This document shows, one piece after another, positions 17,293-26,249 of a stretch of 64,000 nucleotides of DNA. A model generated the notes under the pieces. That model made no database searches. It had not been told where the DNA came from and saw only the letters and a list, made by a program, of their open reading frames with translations. Origin of the DNA: Desulfosporosinus metallidurans (GTDB lineage Bacteria > Bacillota > Desulfitobacteriia > Desulfitobacteriales > Desulfitobacteriaceae); NCBI RefSeq assembly GCF_001936615.1, contig NZ_MLBF01000014.1:1-64000 (forward strand), given 5' to 3'. Numbering within the stretch: position 1 is the first letter of the stretch; each line of letters begins with the position of its first letter. The position numbers and the translations under genes were made by a program.

Positions 17293-17682
17293 TCAGCCAC
17301 GGGATTTTTCAATCGACTCAATTTCCATACTGACGGCTTTTTCCTCCAGAATCTTTATGTCATCTTCGAGTAGTGCAATCCGTTGGATCAAGGCCCGATT
17401 GTTCGAACTCAACTTGGAAATTGCTAAGGAAAAATGGATGCATAAGACAAACACCAACACCCCAAAAATCACGAAAAGCGCCGAAGGGGCATAATAAATT
17501 CCCATAAGGCCTGCCAAGTACTCAATCCCATTTCTCCAAAGGGAAAAGAAGATCATGCCTAGACCCGCGACAATCCAGATGAGAGAGTATTCAACTGCCA
17601 AGCGCCGCCGCCGAACTTGCTCTACGACAAATCCTGTGACCATCAGGCTGGTTAAAAGAGCGGCTATCTGAACACGAGACAT
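17293..17682 (-). CDS. DUF2304 membrane protein
   Basis: A 129-residue protein with three predicted membrane helices (IAALLTSLMVTGFVV; YSLIWIVAGLGMIFFSL; LFVIFGVLVFVLCIHF) and a C-terminal coiled coil (IQRIALLEDDIKILEEKA). DUF2304 proteins usually sit next to DPM1-like GT2 genes, as here, and may help place the enzyme at the membrane. Its ATG directly follows the stop of the GT-C gene. Confidence 0.85.
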   Translation of the reverse strand: MSRVQIAALLTSLMVTGFVVEQVRRRRLAVEYSLIWIVAGLGMIFFSLWRNGIEYLAGLMGIYYAPSALFVIFGVLVFVLCIHFSLAISKLSSNNRALIQRIALLEDDIKILEEKAVSMEIESIEKSRG

Positions 17683-19035
17683 CTATACCCTTCTTCCTAT
17701 TCGCAGATTTGCCTTAAAAAGTTTCCCGATTCCCTCGAAGACCATAACCAAACCCAAGGACCCCAGAAGAATTAACGCAGGCATTACCGGTAAGCGGTAG
17801 CGAGCGCCGGAAACCACCGTGATCATCGATACTACAAAACTATAATATACTGTAAACAGCAAAAGAAAGCTGTATTTTTTCAAACGGAAAAAGCTCAGAA
17901 GCGCTCCGGCGAGCCCTAACAGGAGATACCATTTGTCGAGCGAATCCCCCTTCATCTTGTAGGCTTGACCGTCAGCGGGAGTCACCGGTTGCCAAAATAG
18001 GTTTATTTCTTTCGCCAGCGTGCGCTCCAGAAACAGCACGGGGTGTTGAAGAATATAAGACACTCCTAGTTGCTTATAGTCCTTTTCTTGTTCTGGAATC
18101 GGAAGTTTTTCGATCCGCGCTTTCACGACTGGGTCATAGCTCGGTTGGGTGTAATAAAAATAGCTGTTTGTCACTGTCAAAGGATTGTTCCCTAGGTAAA
18201 ACTCATAGGAACCATAATTGGACACCGCAATAAACTGATGATATTTGAACGCGTTGCGAATCCACCAAGGACTCATAACCAGAACCGTCATCATCACGAT
18301 AATACTGAAGTCTCTGATTGCTGTTTTTAAATGCCCGTGCTTCAACCAGAGAATCCAAACTACCAGGACTGGGAAATACAGCAGAAGCAACGGACGGACA
18401 AGGTTTGAAATCCCGATCGCAACTCCTAAGATCAAGAGGGTCCGGAGCTTAGGTCGTTCGATTTGTTTGGAATAGAACGCTAAGAGATAAAGGAACAGCG
18501 TGATCGTGAAAACATAGGTGGTTTCTGTGAGAACGTACATCCCCCAAAAAGCATACAGAGGGTATCCCAGGGTCAACCCGTAGGGGATCCAAGCATACTT
18601 CTTGCTAAATAGGAGTTCCCCTGTCTTATAGGCTAGCACGGCGCTGGCTGCTCCAAGTGCGGCGTGCAAAACAACAATCACCATTCCATAACTTTTGAAT
18701 CCAAAGATCCCATAGATCAAGGCTAGAAGCAAGGGATAGATCGGCCCAACCACATACTCGCGTGTTTGAGCCACCTCCCGTACGACACCGTCAGCCCCTT
18801 GCGCGAAATTTGCGGTATTCACGAGTCCTCGCCCTTGAAGGAAATTCTCGGCAATGTTGGAGTAGTGTAGTCCATCCGGCGAAATAAAATAATGCACACT
18901 ATACGATTTGATATAAAGAAGCTCTATGCCTAAGGCTATGAAAAAAAGGAGTCCTGTAATCCACAGCCCTTTTCGATGCTCGATATTCGATACACGATGT
19001 TCTAATTCTGGTGTTCTTTTATACTGTTTATCCAA
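17683..19035 (-). CDS. GT-C family integral-membrane glycosyltransferase
   Basis: A 450-residue membrane protein of the PMT/ArnT type. After a short N-terminal cytoplasmic stretch and a first helix comes the external loop with the acidic motif SPDGLHYSNIAENF, then about ten hydrophobic helices. Such enzymes move a sugar from a polyprenyl phosphate to a protein or glycan outside the membrane. With the GT2 and DUF2304 genes downstream it forms an apparent operon. A repeated TATCGA-type microsequence encodes LEHRVSNIEHRK near the start. Confidence 0.82.
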   Translation of the reverse strand: MDKQYKRTPELEHRVSNIEHRKGLWITGLLFFIALGIELLYIKSYSVHYFISPDGLHYSNIAENFLQGRGLVNTANFAQGADGVVREVAQTREYVVGPIYPLLLALIYGIFGFKSYGMVIVVLHAALGAASAVLAYKTGELLFSKKYAWIPYGLTLGYPLYAFWGMYVLTETTYVFTITLFLYLLAFYSKQIERPKLRTLLILGVAIGISNLVRPLLLLYFPVLVVWILWLKHGHLKTAIRDFSIIVMMTVLVMSPWWIRNAFKYHQFIAVSNYGSYEFYLGNNPLTVTNSYFYYTQPSYDPVVKARIEKLPIPEQEKDYKQLGVSYILQHPVLFLERTLAKEINLFWQPVTPADGQAYKMKGDSLDKWYLLLGLAGALLSFFRLKKYSFLLLFTVYYSFVVSMITVVSGARYRLPVMPALILLGSLGLVMVFEGIGKLFKANLRIGRRV

Positions 19036-19065
19036 TGACGTCCATCCTCTGCCGATTTAGGAGTA

Positions 19066-21408
19066 CTACTGAGTTAATAGACTACTAATCAATTTCTCGT
19101 TAACAGTGCCAATTACCCCAGTTCCACCTAAAATATAAGTTTTAGTGGTCTTGCCGCTCAAGCTTCCCAGATAAGTTTTAGTATCGTCATTCAGACTGTT
19201 TTTGGGGATTAGAAGCATCGGGCTCCCCGTTAAGGCGGCAAAAGCACCCCCTGATAAGCCATCTGGAAAGGTCTCCCCCGTGGCAACGACGATTGACATG
19301 GGATCTTGATTAAAATACTTTACAATCTGTAACATCGTATCATATTTTGTATTTCCAGCCAAGCGCTTCGGGCCATAGCTCTCCAGAGCGCCTCCCTTAC
19401 TGTCAAACGCAGTCGATATGGCAAATTTTCCTCCGACGATGATCGTCTTAGTCACCGCGAACTCTTTCAGTATTTGTTTGGTGGAGTCGGGCAAGGTGTT
19501 CTTTTCTGTGAGCAAGATAGGAATCCCCAGAGCAGCCGCGGGGGCAGACGCAGATAAGGCGTCCGGGAAACTGGTACTGGAAGCAAGGATTACCTGAGTA
19601 CTGGGGCCAATCCTCCTAGCGATCTCTGCCGCAGTATCGGCGGCTGTGTCCCCGAAAATCCGCTCAGACGGCAGGTTTGCTGCGGTAAGCGCGTCCGTTA
19701 CTGTCTTTTTGATCGCACCCTCTCCTCCAATGACATAGACCTTACTTCCGGAACCGAGGCGTTTCAATTCTTGCAAAACAGCCTTGTCGAGCTGATCGGG
19801 TGCTGTTAAGAGCAAGGGCGCCTTAAGTTTCTTAGCTAATGGGGCTGCTGCTAGGGCATCCTGAAAACGGTCTACCCGCGCAAGGAGCACAACAGGGGAA
19901 GAGTTATCGACCCACCCTGCTTGTGAAATGTTGATCGCCGTGTCCTCCGCTCGCGTCCCTGACAGGCGTATGATACTCGGGACCACCGGCTGGGAAGTTG
20001 GCGTCGGAGTAGGAGTAGGAGTCGGGGTAGGGGTAGGGGTTGGTGCCGGCACAGGGATTGGGGTCGGGACGGGAGTATTCGTTTTTTGGTAGCCAACTTT
20101 AGCCCGTTCCGTCAGAGCTGCATCCAAGATTGGCCCCTGCAGAACTGTTAAATAATATTTAGCAGCACTGGCGTTTGATGAGTCTGTCCCTACTAAAGCT
20201 AACTTATCCGCTTCAGCTAAGAGCTTACTATAGGCACCCAAAAGGCCTGTTTTAGTCTGTTCCGCAAGGGTTGCATCCAAACTCTGGCCCTGAAGAATCA
20301 TCCAATAATCTTGAACTGCGCTCGTGAGAGAGGATCCTGTTCCTGCAAGGGATAATTTATCCGCTTCAGCTAAGAGTTTGCTTAAAGCACTTTGAAGGCC
20401 AGTCGTGGCCCGTTGCGTGACTCCGGCATCTAAGCTAGGACCCTGGAGGACAGTCCAGTAGTATTTAGCTGCACTCGCGTCTGAGGTATCTTTCCCATCA
20501 AGGAGCAAAGCGTCTGCTTCAGCCAAGAGATTGGCATATGAGCTTAGGATTTTCTGCGATACGAGCGTCTTATCCGTGACCACCGGGCTATTATAAGCTG
20601 TCGCGTAAAATCCCAAGGCGTAATAGGAACCCCAACGGGCATAATTGAACCAGTAATCCCCGTTGGCAGCCTCCGCACCGGAACCTCCACCCGTAGCGAT
20701 CAAGAGATTTTGATCAAGCGCTAGGTCTCCCAAATGAGTGGGCGTCGGTGTACTCCAGCGACTTTGGAGGCTAGGAGGATTGATCGGTGGCAACAAGGTT
20801 TTGGAGAATTTAGTGGCTCCGGGAGCGAAGGTAATAGCACTATTATATTTTTGGCCCATAAGGCTGAAGATCGAATCTTGATACGTGGACTCCCCGCTCA
20901 GGCTATTCGGGTTATTCCTTGCACCCCAACTGTTATAACCCCAGATTGCGAAATACCAATTTTCTAAGACGTTGCGGTCTCCATTTCCAATCTTAGGATA
21001 AGCTCTCCACTTCTGGTTAAGGAGCTGGCAACCCACTTCAATATTATAGTCAATGTCGTTTTTCAGTCTATCCACAGTTGCTGTGTCCGCAGAGTTATAG
21101 GAGGAAACTTGCATAATTCCAATGCCGATACCGTCATATCCGATGAGCGGTTTATCGGTGATCGGTAACCCAGTGGTTGAATCCCGTTCATATTGTTTCC
21201 ACCCGCTCTCCATCCAAGCAACGGCCTTAAGAAGTACCGGCGGAATGTTATATTTATTGGCCCAAAATTCGAGTTTTTTCCCGATCTCAGTATAGTAAGC
21301 CGTTTGATCAACTGCCGCTGAAGCCGTTTTGACCGGAACTAACTGCAAAAAAAAGAGTCCGACAATCAGTACTGCAATGACCTTCCTGAATTGGTGCGTT
21401 CTCACCAT
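19066..21408 (-). CDS. Lytic-transglycosylase-like protein with internal repeats and CWB2 domain
   Basis: A 780-residue secreted protein. It has a signal peptide (about 1-32, ending ASAA), an SLT-like domain (about 40-200) with catalytic E67 in MESGWK and the GIMQVSS motif, and three tandem helical repeats of about 52 residues (about 290-445; LLAEADKL..YWTVLQGPSLDA). A Pro-Thr linker (about 450-480) and three C-terminal CWB2 repeats (RLSGTRAEDTA, RIFGDTAADTA, RLAGNTKYDTM) follow. It should cut glycan strands of peptidoglycan while bound to the wall polymer. The ATG has AAGGGG six bases upstream. It borders the glycan locus. Confidence 0.88.
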   Translation of the reverse strand: MVRTHQFRKVIAVLIVGLFFLQLVPVKTASAAVDQTAYYTEIGKKLEFWANKYNIPPVLLKAVAWMESGWKQYERDSTTGLPITDKPLIGYDGIGIGIMQVSSYNSADTATVDRLKNDIDYNIEVGCQLLNQKWRAYPKIGNGDRNVLENWYFAIWGYNSWGARNNPNSLSGESTYQDSIFSLMGQKYNSAITFAPGATKFSKTLLPPINPPSLQSRWSTPTPTHLGDLALDQNLLIATGGGSGAEAANGDYWFNYARWGSYYALGFYATAYNSPVVTDKTLVSQKILSSYANLLAEADALLLDGKDTSDASAAKYYWTVLQGPSLDAGVTQRATTGLQSALSKLLAEADKLSLAGTGSSLTSAVQDYWMILQGQSLDATLAEQTKTGLLGAYSKLLAEADKLALVGTDSSNASAAKYYLTVLQGPILDAALTERAKVGYQKTNTPVPTPIPVPAPTPTPTPTPTPTPTPTSQPVVPSIIRLSGTRAEDTAINISQAGWVDNSSPVVLLARVDRFQDALAAAPLAKKLKAPLLLTAPDQLDKAVLQELKRLGSGSKVYVIGGEGAIKKTVTDALTAANLPSERIFGDTAADTAAEIARRIGPSTQVILASSTSFPDALSASAPAAALGIPILLTEKNTLPDSTKQILKEFAVTKTIIVGGKFAISTAFDSKGGALESYGPKRLAGNTKYDTMLQIVKYFNQDPMSIVVATGETFPDGLSGGAFAALTGSPMLLIPKNSLNDDTKTYLGSLSGKTTKTYILGGTGVIGTVNEKLISSLLTQ

Positions 21409-21498
21409 TTCTACCCCTTCCTACTATAACAATTAAGTCATGATGATCTTTATTACATTCCTTATTCGACAAGAAAGGGATAGTTCCTGCCCAAAGTT

Positions 21499-21544
21499 AT
21501 GCAAGATCGGGGACGGTTCTTGACTTGCATGCTTGACTTGCATG
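21499..21544. repeat. REP-like palindrome, ATGCAAG-arm type, copy 1
   Basis: Arms ATGCAAG and CTTGCAT enclose GGGGACGGTTCT. A second CTTGACTTGCAT follows, so this copy has one half-arm duplicated compared with the copy at 23022. Confidence 0.8.
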
Positions 21545-21663
21545 TCTCCAGTTTCTATTCTTTCGAATTAACGAAAGATCTCATTCCTGCAATTTCTTGA
21601 CAAACATATTTACGTTCACTTCGGATAGAGATATAATATTTAAAAAGGAGAGATATAATAAGA

Positions 21664-22512
21664 TTGGGGAATAGCGAAATACCTTATCAACACAAAGATA
21701 TAATTTTCAAATCTCTAACTGAGATATTTGCCGATCGGGTCCTGAACTTTTATGATATTAACACTGCACCGATCGTACGTGCTGAACCAGCAAATCTACC
21801 TACAATTATGGTACAAGAAAAAACCATGGACTTTGTTTTTTATCTGGCTGATGATAGCTATTTGCATTTGGAATTTCAGAGTACTCAAGGCCCGGAGGAA
21901 CTGGAGCGATTTTTAGAATACGATATAGCCTTGTATCGAAAGCGCAAAAAGACGATTCATACTTATGTAGTCTACGGTTCAGGAATTAGTGGAGCACAAG
22001 AGGTTTTAAACTGTGGATCCATTGAATATCGAGCCAAAGGAATATACATGGATCGTTACAACGGGGATAGCATCTTTTCGGACTTGGAACAAAAAATTCT
22101 AAGGGGTTCAAGACTAAATGAACTAGAACAAATGCAATTAGCCTTTTTACCTTTAATGAAGAGTATGCACTCCAAGCCTGAACGTGCTCTCGAAACCATT
22201 GAACTAGCAGGTATGATCCGAGATGAAGCCCAGAAGACGTTTTTGACTGGTTGCGTGATTGCAATATCCGATAATTTTATTGATCAAGAGTATACACGGA
22301 AAATCATGGAGGTTTTAATGATGAGCAAGGTATTACGAGCATTAGAAGAAGAGGCTAAGGACATGGGTCGAATGGAAGGTCGAATGGAAGGTCTTGATGC
22401 AATGAGAATAGCTGCTAAGAAGCTAAGGCTTAAGGGGATGAGCGTCAAGGAAATTGAAGAAATTACAGGGTTAAGTTCAGAAGAAATTCAAAAGCTAGAT
22501 GATCTAAACTAA
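21664..22512 (+). CDS. Rpn-family recombination-promoting nuclease-like protein, copy 1
   Basis: A 282-residue protein of the Rpn/YhgA-like PD-(D/E)XK group. The core is MDFVFYLADDSYLHLEFQST (acidic residue and E-x-Q), then DIALYRKRKKTIHTYVVY. The family is often mobile-element-linked and Rpn proteins of E. coli cut DNA; the function here is inferred. A C-terminal GRMEG tandem repeat precedes a helix-turn-helix-like tail (LKGMSVKEIEEITGL). The start is a TTG; AAGGAG is 13 bases away, which is long. A promoter TTTACG-17-TATAAT lies at 21609-21637. It runs against the glycan locus. Confidence 0.75.
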   Translation: MGNSEIPYQHKDIIFKSLTEIFADRVLNFYDINTAPIVRAEPANLPTIMVQEKTMDFVFYLADDSYLHLEFQSTQGPEELERFLEYDIALYRKRKKTIHTYVVYGSGISGAQEVLNCGSIEYRAKGIYMDRYNGDSIFSDLEQKILRGSRLNELEQMQLAFLPLMKSMHSKPERALETIELAGMIRDEAQKTFLTGCVIAISDNFIDQEYTRKIMEVLMMSKVLRALEEEAKDMGRMEGRMEGLDAMRIAAKKLRLKGMSVKEIEEITGLSSEEIQKLDDLN

Positions 22513-22531
22513 TCCCCCTCATATTCCTACA

Positions 22532-22568
22532 TTTAAAGCCCCCCTCGCCAAACGAGGGGGGCTTTAAA
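22532..22568. terminator. Bidirectional terminator after nuclease copy 1
   Basis: Arms TTTAAAGCCCCCCTCG and CGAGGGGGGCTTTAAA form a very strong stem with a five-base loop, between convergent reading frames. Confidence 0.88.
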
Positions 22569-22578
22569 TTGGATCGCC

Positions 22579-23019
22579 TTAAAAGGCACCCTTTCCTGAA
22601 AATACCACAAAGATAGTTTTCCACAGAATTTTGAGGTCCAACCAGAAACTCCAAATGCGGACATATTCCAAGTCATAAGCCATTGTCTCCCCCAGGGTCA
22701 GCTCACTTCGCCCATTCACTTGGGCCAAACCAGTAACTCCTGGAAGAACATTGAGGCGTTGCTGTTGTTCTGGTGTATAGAGCTTTACAAGTTCCGGCAC
22801 CTCAGGGCGAGGGCCGACCAAGCTCATATTTCCCACCAAAATATTTAAACGTTGAGGCAGTTCATCCAAACTTGTTTTTCTAAGAAAACGACCGCTTCGG
22901 GTTATCCGCGGATCATCTTTTTCCTGAAAGACGAAATTCTCCAGATCTTTCACCTTTTCGAGTCTGTCCTTCATCAAAGCCTCCGCATTCTGAACCATAG
23001 TACGAAACTTATAAATGGT
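22579..23019 (-). pseudogene. Truncated phosphoglycosyl transferase copy
   Basis: This is the C-terminal two thirds of the sugar transferase encoded at 24111-24770, nearly identical in sequence, including FRKTSLDELPQ and VGPRPEVPELV. It lacks the N-terminal membrane helix and the first catalytic segment. It ends at the duplication junction, where REP DNA takes over. One change is DELPQRLN in place of DELPQLLN, and the last residues differ (GKGAF, GKGAY). Without the membrane part it should not work. Confidence 0.9.
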
Positions 23020-23021
23020 GT

Positions 23022-23053
23022 ATGCAAGATCGGGGACGGTTCTTGACTTGCAT
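23022..23053. repeat. REP-like palindrome, ATGCAAG-arm type, copy 2
   Basis: Same as the copy at 21499 but with a single right arm. It marks the junction between the two duplicated units. Confidence 0.8.
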
Positions 23054-23173
23054 GTCTCCAGTTTCTACTCTTTCGAATTAACGAAAGATCTCATTCCTGC
23101 AATTTCTTGACAAACATATTTACGCTCACTTCGGATAGAGATATAATATTTAAAAAGGAGAGATATAATAAGA

Positions 23174-24046
23174 TTGGGGAATAGCGAAATACCTTATCAA
23201 CACAAAGATATAATTTTCAAATCTCTAACTGAGATATTTGCCGATCGGGTCCTGAACTTTTATGATATTAACACTGCACCGATCGTACGTGCTGAACCAG
23301 CAAATCTACCTACAATTATGGTACAAGAAAAAACCATGGACTTTGTTTTTTATCTGGCTGATGATAGCTATTTGCATTTGGAATTTCAGAGTACTCAAGG
23401 CCCGGAAGAACTGGAGCGATTTTTAGAGTACGATATAGCCTTGTATCGAAAGCGTAAGAAGACGATTCATACTTATGTAGTCTACGGTTCAGGAATTAGT
23501 GGAGCACAAGAGGTTTTAAACTGTGGATCTATTGAATATCGAGCCAAAGGAATATACATGGATCGTTACAACGGGGATAGCATCTTTTCGGACTTGGAAC
23601 AAAAAATTCTAAGGGGTTCAAGACTAAATGAACTAGAACAAATGCAATTAGCCTTTTTACCTTTAATGAAGAGTATGCACTCCAAGCCTGAACGTGCTCT
23701 CGAAACCATTGAACTAGCAGGTATGATCCGAGATGAAGCCCAGAAGACGTTTTTGACTGGTTGCGTGATTGCAATATCCGATAATTTTATTGATCGAGAG
23801 TATACACGGAAAATCATGGAGGTTTTAATGATGAGCAAGGTATTACGAGCATTAGAAGAAGAGGCTAAGGACATGGGTCGAATGGAAGGTCGAATGGAAG
23901 GTCGTGTGGAAGGGCGAATGGAAGGTCTTGCGGCAATGAGAATAGCTGCTAAGAAGCTAAGGCTTAAGGGGATGAGCGTCAAGGAAATTGAAGAAATTAC
24001 AGGGTTAAGTTCAGAAGAAATTCAAAAGCTAGATGATCTAAACTAA
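23174..24046 (+). CDS. Rpn-family recombination-promoting nuclease-like protein, copy 2
   Basis: A 290-residue near-identical sister of the protein at 21664. It differs by Q to R in DREYTRK, D to A in GLAAMR, and eight extra residues in the GRMEG repeat (GRVEGRMEG), which reflects gain or loss of 12-base units. Most other changes between the two genes are silent. The same TTG start and the same promoter (23119-23147) are present. Both copies look intact. Confidence 0.75.
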   Translation: MGNSEIPYQHKDIIFKSLTEIFADRVLNFYDINTAPIVRAEPANLPTIMVQEKTMDFVFYLADDSYLHLEFQSTQGPEELERFLEYDIALYRKRKKTIHTYVVYGSGISGAQEVLNCGSIEYRAKGIYMDRYNGDSIFSDLEQKILRGSRLNELEQMQLAFLPLMKSMHSKPERALETIELAGMIRDEAQKTFLTGCVIAISDNFIDREYTRKIMEVLMMSKVLRALEEEAKDMGRMEGRMEGRVEGRMEGLAAMRIAAKKLRLKGMSVKEIEEITGLSSEEIQKLDDLN

Positions 24047-24060
24047 TCCCCCTCATTCTC

Positions 24061-24101
24061 AAATTAAAGCCCCCCTCGTAATCCGAGGGGGGCTTTAATT
24101 T
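24061..24101. terminator. Bidirectional terminator after nuclease copy 2
   Basis: Arms AAATTAAAGCCCCCCTCG and CGAGGGGGGCTTTAATTT. The GC core equals that at 22532, but the outer A/T pairs and loop differ on both sides together, so pairing is kept. Confidence 0.88.
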
Positions 24102-24110
24102 GATATCTCC

Positions 24111-24770
24111 CTAATATGCACCTTTGCCTGTAAAAACCACAAAGATAGTTTTCCACAGAATTTTGAGGTCCAACCAGAAACTCCAAATGCGGACGTATTC
24201 CAAGTCATAAGCCATTGTCTCCCCCAGGGTCAGCTCACTTCGCCCATTAACTTGGGCCAAACCAGTAACTCCTGGAAGAACATTAAGGCGTTGCTGTTGT
24301 TCTGGTGTATAGAGCTTTACAAGTTCCGGCACCTCAGGGCGAGGGCCGACCAAGCTCATATTTCCCACCAAAATATTTAGAAGTTGAGGCAGTTCATCCA
24401 AACTTGTTTTTCTAAGAAAACGACCGCTTCGGGTTATCCGCGGATCATCTTTTTCCTGAAAGACGAAATTCTCCAGATCTTTCACCTTTTCGAGTCTGTC
24501 CTTCATCAAAGCCTCCGCATTCTGAACCATAGTACGAAACTTATAAATGGTATAAGGTTTTCCGCCAAGACCGACTCTTGTCTGCTTAAAAATCGCTGGC
24601 CCGGAAGAGTCTGACCGAATCCAAAGAACAATGATGAGCCAGAGCGGGGATAAAATCACAAGGAGAACCACGACAACTAGAAGGTCAAGCAGCCGCTTCA
24701 GAACTAATTGCCACCGGGAATATTCAAACTCTTTGCTCTCCACAGATGCCGAAAATCTCTGACCCATCAT
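24111..24770 (-). CDS. Initiating phosphoglycosyl transferase (WcaJ/PglC type)
   Basis: A 219-residue monotopic enzyme. It has an N-terminal membrane helix (LLVVVVLLVILSPLWLIIVL), then KQTRVGLGGKPYTIYKFRTM, the catalytic segment KTSLDELPQLLN, VGPRPEVPELV and LPGVTGLAQVNGR. It moves a sugar phosphate from a UDP-sugar to undecaprenyl phosphate, the first membrane step of the glycan. The first or second ATG may be used; GGAG is four or seven bases away. A DegT-type aminotransferase gene lies just upstream, as in bacillosamine-type loci. Confidence 0.93.
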   Translation of the reverse strand: MMGQRFSASVESKEFEYSRWQLVLKRLLDLLVVVVLLVILSPLWLIIVLWIRSDSSGPAIFKQTRVGLGGKPYTIYKFRTMVQNAEALMKDRLEKVKDLENFVFQEKDDPRITRSGRFLRKTSLDELPQLLNILVGNMSLVGPRPEVPELVKLYTPEQQQRLNVLPGVTGLAQVNGRSELTLGETMAYDLEYVRIWSFWLDLKILWKTIFVVFTGKGAY

Positions 24771-24783
24771 TTATCTCCTTTCT

Positions 24784-25950
24784 CTACTTCCGGAAACGCT
24801 CCACCACTCGCCTTACCGCATTCACCACATCACTCGCGTCTTGCATGCTCATCTTAGGATACAGCGGCAAGGAGATCGTTCTCTCGAAAACGCTCTCCGC
24901 GATCGGGAAGTCGCCCGGCTTGTATCCATACGTGTCCCGGTAATACGGGTGCATGTGAAGTGGAATAAAGTGGACACTCGTTCCAATATTCTCTTCTTTT
25001 AGTTCTTCAACAAACTTTCCGCGATCTATGGATAGCTTATCCAAATTCAGCTTGATGATATACAAATGCCAAGCGTGTCGTGCATAATCGAGTTCTACGG
25101 GCACTTCAATCTCCGGCATTTTTCCAAACTCAACCTTATAATAGTCTGCAATTTCCTGGCGCATCCCCTGCATCCGTTCCAGCTTATCCAGTTGGGACAG
25201 CCCCAGTCCTGCCATTATGTCAGACATATTATCTTTATACCCTGGTGCAAGGATTTCATAGTACCACGAACCAGCTTGAGCATAGCGATTCCAGGCATTC
25301 CGACTCATACCGTGCGTACTTAAGATGCGGATCTTATTATACAAATCTTCATCGTTGGTTGTGACCATGCCGCCTTCACCTGTGACTAGATTCTTGGTGG
25401 CATAAAATGAGAAAGCGGTGGCATTCCCAATCGACCCAATCATTTTCCCTTTATACTGGGTATAAACGGCATGGGCTGCGTCTTCCAGGACAAAAAGGTT
25501 ATGTTCTCGCGCAATCGCCATGATTTCATCCATCTCGCAGGGATGCCCCGCTATATGAACTGGGATGATCGCTTTGGTCCGAGGCGAGATTTTCTCTCGA
25601 ATTTTCTTGGGGTCAATGTTCATCGTGACCGGATCAATATCCACGAGTACTGGCCTTGCCCCAGTATGAATGACCACATTAGCTGAAGAGGCAAAGGTCA
25701 TCGGAGTAGTCAAGACTTCGTCTCCTTCCCCGATACCAGCAGCCACTAGGGCAAGATGCAACGCTGCAGTACAAGAATTCACTGCAACAGCGTATTTAGC
25801 TCCAACATATTCGGCAAAACGTTTCTCGAATTCCATAGTTTTGGGGCCCTTTGCGATCCAGCCTGACCTTAGACTGTCCACAACCCCTGCGATATCGTCC
25901 TCTTCTATCAAAGGAATATTATAGGGTAAGAATTCTTGACGTACACTCAT
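24784..25950 (-). CDS. DegT/DnrJ/EryC1-type sugar aminotransferase
   Basis: A 388-residue PLP enzyme. The Schiff-base lysine is K in FYATKNLVTGEGG, and AVNSCTAALHLAL and EDAAHAVYTQYKG are PLP-binding motifs. It adds an amino group to a keto-sugar nucleotide; with the 4,6-dehydratase at 43.9 kb and the adjacent phosphoglycosyl transferase, a 4-amino-4,6-dideoxy sugar is a reasonable product. Start: ATG with AAGGTGG seven bases upstream; an upstream in-frame start at 26001 has no good site. Confidence 0.9.
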   Translation of the reverse strand: MSVRQEFLPYNIPLIEEDDIAGVVDSLRSGWIAKGPKTMEFEKRFAEYVGAKYAVAVNSCTAALHLALVAAGIGEGDEVLTTPMTFASSANVVIHTGARPVLVDIDPVTMNIDPKKIREKISPRTKAIIPVHIAGHPCEMDEIMAIAREHNLFVLEDAAHAVYTQYKGKMIGSIGNATAFSFYATKNLVTGEGGMVTTNDEDLYNKIRILSTHGMSRNAWNRYAQAGSWYYEILAPGYKDNMSDIMAGLGLSQLDKLERMQGMRQEIADYYKVEFGKMPEIEVPVELDYARHAWHLYIIKLNLDKLSIDRGKFVEELKEENIGTSVHFIPLHMHPYYRDTYGYKPGDFPIAESVFERTISLPLYPKMSMQDASDVVNAVRRVVERFRK

Positions 25951-26022
25951 AACAATTCCACCTTCTTTGGAAGCGCCTACTAGAACACTACCTTTTTTCA
26001 ATCTTAGGCTCCGCTGATCCCC

Positions 26023-26247
26023 CTAAAGCAATTCTATTAACTCGTTTATCGTTAGATCTGTCTGTTCCAAAATACTCTTTAATGTCTTTATATCCACAAT
26101 CACTCCAGCATGAACCGGCACACAAACTAGGCTTTCACCGGATCGTCGAAGTTAATGGTGGCTTCCTCGTATATGTGAGAGCCTAAAGTCCGCCCTCTTA
26201 AGCGCAGCTACAACATCTTTCCCCTCAACTCCAGGTATTCTGACCAT
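26023..26247 (-). pseudogene. hicA: HicA toxin gene with a nonsense codon
   Basis: A 75-codon frame two bases after the HicB stop. It reads as HicA (MVRIPGVEGKDVVAALKRAD..RGSHH, then VPVHAG) but codon 32 is TAA at 26152-26154, right after the catalytic GSHH motif. Everything after the stop stays in frame and HicA-like, so this is a single point lesion. The toxin should be dead while the antitoxin gene is intact. Confidence 0.85.
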
Positions 26248-26249
26248 AA

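Larger units (their letters stand above)
21499..24548. repeat. Tandem duplication of a 1.5-kb unit
   Basis: Unit 1 (about 21499-23020) and unit 2 (about 23021-24548) have the same order: REP element, Rpn-type nuclease gene, hairpin, then the 3' part of a phosphoglycosyl transferase gene. Only a few bases differ. The copies part at the left in a duplicated CTTGACTTGCATG tract and at the right just after ATAAATGGT, where unit 1 jumps to TATGCAAG and unit 2 goes on into the full gene. The duplication therefore left an intact gene and a truncated copy. Confidence 0.9.

Noticed and set aside
18975..19035. TATCGA-type microrepeat at the start of the GT-C gene as a separate mobile element
   Set aside because: Only two to three short imperfect units are present and the frame is open, so I cannot tell it from chance or a linker-like N terminus.
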